Below, piece by piece: positions 59,943-64,000 of a stretch of 64,000 nt of DNA. The translations under genes were made by a program, and so were the position numbers. The notes below the pieces were generated by a model. It was not told the DNA's origin, made no database searches, and saw only the letters and a program-made list of their open reading frames with translations. Every line of letters starts with the position of its first letter. The stretch's first letter is position 1. The stretch is from an uncultured Collinsella sp. (GTDB taxonomy: Bacteria; Actinomycetota; Coriobacteriia; Coriobacteriales; Coriobacteriaceae): contig UQMD01000002.1 in NCBI GenBank assembly GCA_900542155.1, forward strand, positions 62,001-126,000, read 5' to 3'.

Positions 59943-61910
59943 CTAGCGCAAGGAGCGCAGGCCGCCGGCCTCCTTGTCGAGCACCGTAAAGCGCACGGCA
60001 TCCATGTGCTCCAAGATGCTGATGGCGCGTTTGCGCGACACACCCAGCGCCTCGCGCAGCACGCTCGTGGTGGCAGCGCCGCCGGCTGCCTCAATGGCGG
60101 CGGCAACGAGCTCGCGCGCATGGGCCTCGGCGGCAGCGGACAGGGCAACGTCGCGCTCGACCTTCACGATGGAACGGTTGAGCGAAAGCTCGCGCAGGGC
60201 ACGCGTCATGGTGTCGCGTCCGAGCTGCAGCTGTTCGCCAACCTCGGGAAGCGCCGGTGCATCCAGGCCGGCCTCGTCAAGCAGCGCGACGATCCGCTCG
60301 CAAGCCTCTCGCACCACGCGTGCCGCCGCGGCGGCCGAATGTGGATCGAACACCTCGGCGCCCTCGGCGGCGCACACGCCACGCGAACAGCCCTCGGCAA
60401 TCAGAGCCGCGGCAACGCCTTCATCAGCGGCAGGCCACGCAGCATGGGCAACAGCGCCGGGCGTAAAGCCCGTCTCCTTGGGAGCCGCCGCGTGCATGGC
60501 TGACAGGGTCGCCGCCAGTGCATCCATCGCAGCGTCGAGCACCACGGCGTCCGCATAGAGGTCCGCATCGCCGACGGCAAGCTTGCGAACGGAGCCCTGC
60601 GCCACCAACCCGCGCAGTGCGGCATCGACCTCGCCGACACCAAGATCCAAAGCCTCGGCAACATCAACCGCCGTAACCGGCAGCATCTGCAGCGCCAACC
60701 AAGCGCCCACACCGCCCGCAATATCGCCGGACTCAAGCGCCGCAAACAGTGCGCGCTCGCCGGCAGAAAGCTCGCGCGAGCGACGGCAGCGCGATAGCAG
60801 CACGCGCCCGCCGCCGATGAGCATAACGGGCGAATAGGACAGCACCACGGCATGGTCCCCGGCACATAGCGGCAGCGAGTTTTCCAAGCGTACCTGAACG
60901 ATACGGGTCTCGCCCACCGCCATGGGGGCCTCGCCCTCCAAAAGCATGATGCGGCCGACGACTTCGGCCGTACCGGCCATCACGTGCACGCGCGCACCCG
61001 ACTCGAGCACACGCGGCTTGGCTCCCTCGCGGCCCAGGTAGGTGAACGTCATCATAAAGCGTAACGTCTGACCAAAACGGTCTGCCACGCCCAGCATCTC
61101 GCCGCGGTCAAGTGCAGCGACACCATCACCAACCAGGTTGAGCGCCACGCGTTGCCCAGGCAGCGCGCGCGGCGTATCGCCATGCACCTGAATCCCGCGC
61201 ACGCGACAAACCGTACGCGACGGCAGCGCGACAAGCTCGTCGCCCACCGCAACCGGCGCATCGTGCAGCGTTCCCGTCACGACGGTGCCGACGCCCTTAA
61301 TCGTAAAGCAGCGGTCAATCGGCAGGCGAGGCGCGGCATCGCTCCGCTCGGCACGCTCGCGACAGGCATCCCAGCAGGCACCCACCTGCTCGTCGAGCAC
61401 GGCGAGCAGTCGTTCGATCCCCTCGCCTGTCTTGGACGACACAGGCACGATCGGCGCGTCCGCAAACACGGTGTCCGACATAAAGTCATCGACATCAAGC
61501 TCGGCAAGCTCGGTCATCTCGGCATCAGCCAGGTCGCACATCGTCAGCGCGACCACCATGTGTGTGACGCCCAGCAGCTCCAGCACATGCACGTGCTCGC
61601 GGGTCTGCGGCATCACGCCCTCGACGGCCGAAACCACCAGCACGGCCACGTCGATACCCGTGGCGCCCTGCACCATGGCACGCAAGTAATGCGCATGGCC
61701 CGGCACGTCGACCAGGCCAACGATCTTGCCACTCGGCAGCGCCAGCTCACCAAAGCCAAGCTCAACGGTCATGCCGCGACGACGTTCAACTTCCAGGCGG
61801 TCGGGGTTTTTACCCGTCAGCGCCTCGATGAGCGCCGACTTACCGTGGTCAACATGTCCCGCCGTACCTACGATAACGGGACACTCCACCAGTGCTTGAA
61901 CCTCACTCAT
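59943..61910 (-). CDS. selB: Selenocysteine-specific elongation factor SelB
   Basis: GTPase that brings Sec-tRNA to UGA codons marked by a SECIS hairpin. The 655 residues have G1 GTAGHVDHGKS (15-25), G3 DVPGHAHYLR, an EF-Tu-like domain 2 (FTIKGVGTVVTGTL), and four C-terminal winged helices (about 395-655) that bind the SECIS; the last ends with KRAISILEHMDAVRFT. G4 reads MCD rather than the standard NKxD, which is common in SelB. Its ATG overlaps the selA stop (ATGA). Confidence 0.95.
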   Translation of the reverse strand: MSEVQALVECPVIVGTAGHVDHGKSALIEALTGKNPDRLEVERRRGMTVELGFGELALPSGKIVGLVDVPGHAHYLRAMVQGATGIDVAVLVVSAVEGVMPQTREHVHVLELLGVTHMVVALTMCDLADAEMTELAELDVDDFMSDTVFADAPIVPVSSKTGEGIERLLAVLDEQVGACWDACRERAERSDAAPRLPIDRCFTIKGVGTVVTGTLHDAPVAVGDELVALPSRTVCRVRGIQVHGDTPRALPGQRVALNLVGDGVAALDRGEMLGVADRFGQTLRFMMTFTYLGREGAKPRVLESGARVHVMAGTAEVVGRIMLLEGEAPMAVGETRIVQVRLENSLPLCAGDHAVVLSYSPVMLIGGGRVLLSRCRRSRELSAGERALFAALESGDIAGGVGAWLALQMLPVTAVDVAEALDLGVGEVDAALRGLVAQGSVRKLAVGDADLYADAVVLDAAMDALAATLSAMHAAAPKETGFTPGAVAHAAWPAADEGVAAALIAEGCSRGVCAAEGAEVFDPHSAAAAARVVREACERIVALLDEAGLDAPALPEVGEQLQLGRDTMTRALRELSLNRSIVKVERDVALSAAAEAHARELVAAAIEAAGGAATTSVLREALGVSRKRAISILEHMDAVRFTVLDKEAGGLRSLR

Positions 61911-63364
61911 CGAGCAATCGCCTTCTCAACGCACGCGACGAGCGTCGATGCCGCCGTCTCGATATCGCGGTCGCCCACGAGCGTGCGCACATCAAACAGA
62001 ATGCGATCGTGCGAGGCGCGCGTGACGACCGGCGTATCGAAGTCTTGAACGAGCGAGCGTTTGAGTGCGTCGACGGACAGGCGCTCGTCAACAAGACGCA
62101 CGGCAACGCACATCGTGGGCAACTCCACGGTAGGCAGCGAGCCGCCACCGGGGGCCGACGATTCCTCGACGATTTCCACCTGCACGGCACACGGGCAGCC
62201 AGCCTTATCGAGCCCGGCGACCATACGATCGCGCAGCTTGCGGGCACGTCGTTCCAAATGGGCCTGCGGCAGCGTGAGCATGCTGAGCACCGGAATATCG
62301 CGATGGGCCACGTCGGCGCCGTCCATGTAGATGCGCAGTGTGGCCTCGAGCGCCGTGAGCGCCAACTTGCCCGGACGCAGAGCGCGCATGAGCGGATGTG
62401 CGCCGCAGGCCTGGACCAGATCGCGACGGCCCATGATAATGCCCGCCTGTGCGGCACCGAGCAGCTTATCGCCCGAGCACGACACCACATCGAGCCCCGC
62501 CGAAACCGAAGCCGGCGTGGGTTCCTCGCCGCCGCGCACCAAGATGTCATCGGGCAGCAGCGCGCCCGAACCCTGGTCCTCGTAGAACAGCAGGCCATGC
62601 TTGTGAGCAAGCGCCGCAAGCTCCCGAGAACCCACCTCCTCGTGGAAACCCTCGATGCGATAGTTAGAAGGATGGACCTTAAGGATCATCGCCGTATCGG
62701 GCGTGATGGCACGCTCGTAGTCGACCAGATGCGTGCGGTTGGTGGCCCCGACCTCGACGAGCTTGGCACCCGAGGCCTCCATGACGTCGGGGATACGGAA
62801 GCTGCCGCCGATCTCAACAAGCTCGCCACGGCTGACTATGACCTCTTTGCCCGCGGCATGGGTTGCCAGCACCAGCAGCACCGCAGCGGCGTTGTTGTTG
62901 ACCACGAGCGCGTCCTCGGCACCGGTGAGCGAGCGGATCAGTTGCGCGGCGTGCTCCTTGCGCGACCCGCGCGAACAGGTGTCGACGCTGTACTCGAGCG
63001 TGCTATACCCGCGCGCAACCTCGGCCACGGCCTTTGCCGCCGACTCCGCAAGCGGGGCACGGCCCAGATTGGTATGGATGACCACACCCGTGGCGTTGAC
63101 GGCGGGACGCAGGCTCGGCAGCGCGGAGCGATGCGCACGCCACTCGATGGCCGAGGCCAGCTCGCGCTTGGAACGCGGGGCGGCACCGGCACGAATCGCA
63201 GCGCGCTCCTCGTCGAGCTCGGCCGTGACGGCGGCATGCACCACCGCGTCGCAGGTCTCCCCCGCCGCCTTCACTACCGGCCACTCGGCAAGCAGCTCGT
63301 TGACGGAGGGAATGGCGCGCAGGCGGGCGCGCACCTCATCGGACATGTTCTGGCTATCGCTCAT
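61907..63364 (-). CDS. selA: L-seryl-tRNA(Sec) selenium transferase SelA
   Basis: PLP enzyme that converts Ser-tRNA(Sec) to Sec-tRNA(Sec) with selenophosphate. The 485 residues have NATGVVIHTNLGRAPL (about 90-105), the NNNAAAVLL segment, FYEDQGSGAL and the PLP lysine K300 in SCSGDKLLG. ATG 63364 has AAAGG seven bases upstream. It is first in selA-selB-selC, just downstream of a molybdoenzyme gene that could be the Sec-containing target. Confidence 0.96.
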   Translation of the reverse strand: MSDSQNMSDEVRARLRAIPSVNELLAEWPVVKAAGETCDAVVHAAVTAELDEERAAIRAGAAPRSKRELASAIEWRAHRSALPSLRPAVNATGVVIHTNLGRAPLAESAAKAVAEVARGYSTLEYSVDTCSRGSRKEHAAQLIRSLTGAEDALVVNNNAAAVLLVLATHAAGKEVIVSRGELVEIGGSFRIPDVMEASGAKLVEVGATNRTHLVDYERAITPDTAMILKVHPSNYRIEGFHEEVGSRELAALAHKHGLLFYEDQGSGALLPDDILVRGGEEPTPASVSAGLDVVSCSGDKLLGAAQAGIIMGRRDLVQACGAHPLMRALRPGKLALTALEATLRIYMDGADVAHRDIPVLSMLTLPQAHLERRARKLRDRMVAGLDKAGCPCAVQVEIVEESSAPGGGSLPTVELPTMCVAVRLVDERLSVDALKRSLVQDFDTPVVTRASHDRILFDVRTLVGDRDIETAASTLVACVEKAIAR

Positions 63365-63416
63365 GTGCAGCCTTTCAAAAGAAACGTGGATCAGTCAAAT
63401 ACATCAGCTGAGTCAA

Positions 63417-64000
63417 TTACTCGTCATTATCCTCGCGCGCCGCGATCTTTTCCACGCGAACGGCGTTTTCCTGGGTGAGCGCAGCACCCGTCAACGGGTC
63501 CCAACGTAACGGCGTATGGTCGAGCGGGCCCACGCCCAAGGCTTGAGCGCCACCGGCATCGGCACCAAACGAACGCCCACCGGGGGCGGCCGAGGTGAAG
63601 ATGCACGCCGGATGCAGATACGGCGTCGTCTCCACGCGCACGCGGTCGCGGCCCATATCACTCACGAGTTCGACGATCTCGCCGTCGGCGATGCCCATGT
63701 GCGCGGCAGCATCGGCATTCATCTGCACGGCATCCAGGTCCGACCCAGCCTCGGCGGCACCTTGGGCTGCAAGCCTTCGCGAGGTATGCGACTCAAAGGG
63801 ACGGTTGCCGCTAATGAGGCGAAACATCCCCGGGCCCGGCTCCACCATGGGGGCGATCCAGTTGGGTACACGACCCAGGCCAGCTCGTTCCCATACGTCG
63901 CTTGCCAGCGCAATTTTGCCGCCATCCAAGGGAATCGCCGGCTCGCCCGTACGCGACGGCAACGCAACACCCGTGTCGGCCCAGCCGCGCTCCTTGAGCT
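63417..64000 (-). CDS. Molybdopterin oxidoreductase, C-terminal part (continues beyond window)
   Basis: About 194 residues of the C-terminal molydopterin-dinucleotide-binding domain are visible: FRLISGNRPFESHTS, DAVQMNADAAAHMGIADGEIVELVSD and PLTGAALTQENAVRV at the end. This is the pattern of DMSO-reductase-family catalytic subunits such as polysulfide/thiosulfate reductase or formate dehydrogenase. The frame is open to the window edge, so the active-site residue (Cys, Ser or Sec) and FeS motif cannot be seen. It is followed by selA at 52 bases. Confidence 0.85.
   Translation of the reverse strand, partial: LKERGWADTGVALPSRTGEPAIPLDGGKIALASDVWERAGLGRVPNWIAPMVEPGPGMFRLISGNRPFESHTSRRLAAQGAAEAGSDLDAVQMNADAAAHMGIADGEIVELVSDMGRDRVRVETTPYLHPACIFTSAAPGGRSFGADAGGAQALGVGPLDHTPLRWDPLTGAALTQENAVRVEKIAAREDNDE

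Overview
The window is high-GC bacterial DNA that fits an intestinal Coriobacteriia actinobacterium, most likely Collinsella or a close relative. The evidence is strong GC3 bias, frequent GTG/TTG starts with GGAGG-type ribosome sites, a rod-shape mre cluster, a selenocysteine system, a fused AroE-AroK protein, and many intergenic palindromes. The genus is inferred from gene content and style; no search was run.

Layout. 1-2.06 kb: the 3' part of dinB, then a RAYT-type (REP-associated) transposase between inverted REP-like repeats. 2.06-17.7 kb, minus strand: rsfS-yqeK-nadD, obgE, rpmA-rplU, a radical-SAM pair, a DUF697-like membrane protein, then the wall-elongation set rodA-mrdA-mreD-mreC-mreB, a TPR membrane protein and a cyclophilin. 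17.8-22 kb: a zinc-ribbon membrane protein, a P-type cation ATPase and tRNA-Arg(CCG). 22.1-30.7 kb, plus strand: an aromatic pathway operon aroF-tyrA-aroB-aroA-aroC-pheA-aroE/aroK-aroQ, which covers every step from DAHP to chorismate plus both prephenate branches. A terminator-like hairpin sits in its leader and two palindromes lie inside it. 30.8-31.9 kb: glf.

31.9-36.6 kb is a lower-GC accessory islet between glf and thrS. It holds a MqsA-type antitoxin with a SecB-like chaperone bracketed by ~100-bp direct repeats, a DprA-like/phosphoribosyltransferase pair that resembles the ShosTA defence/toxin-antitoxin module, and a 5'-truncated fragment resembling an AAA/TOPRIM protein. 36.6-44.4 kb: thrS (no full TGS domain), a zinc-ribbon protein, a striking array of a 15-bp motif alternating in orientation every 40 bp, a GlpA-like/disulfide-oxidoreductase/DUF1667 operon and an M24 peptidase surrounded by palindromes. 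44.7-52.9 kb, minus strand: folC, valS, clpX, clpP, tig, tRNA-Leu(TAG). 53.1-64 kb, minus strand: a molybdenum hydroxylase (fused FeS and Mo subunits plus FAD subunit), gdhA, and a selenium/molybdenum block of DUF3343 protein, mobA, tRNA-Sec, selB, selA and the C-terminal end of a molybdopterin oxidoreductase that runs off the window.

The best leads for undescribed biology are the 40-bp-pitch alternating array (39.15-39.41 kb), three palindromic elements that share a 14-base core and its spacing but have unrelated stems (32.1, 43.0 and 44.5 kb), the DprA-PRTase pair, the toxin-less MqsA-SecB pair, and large structured palindromes next to folC and valS. All claims come from reading the sequence and knowledge of the families.
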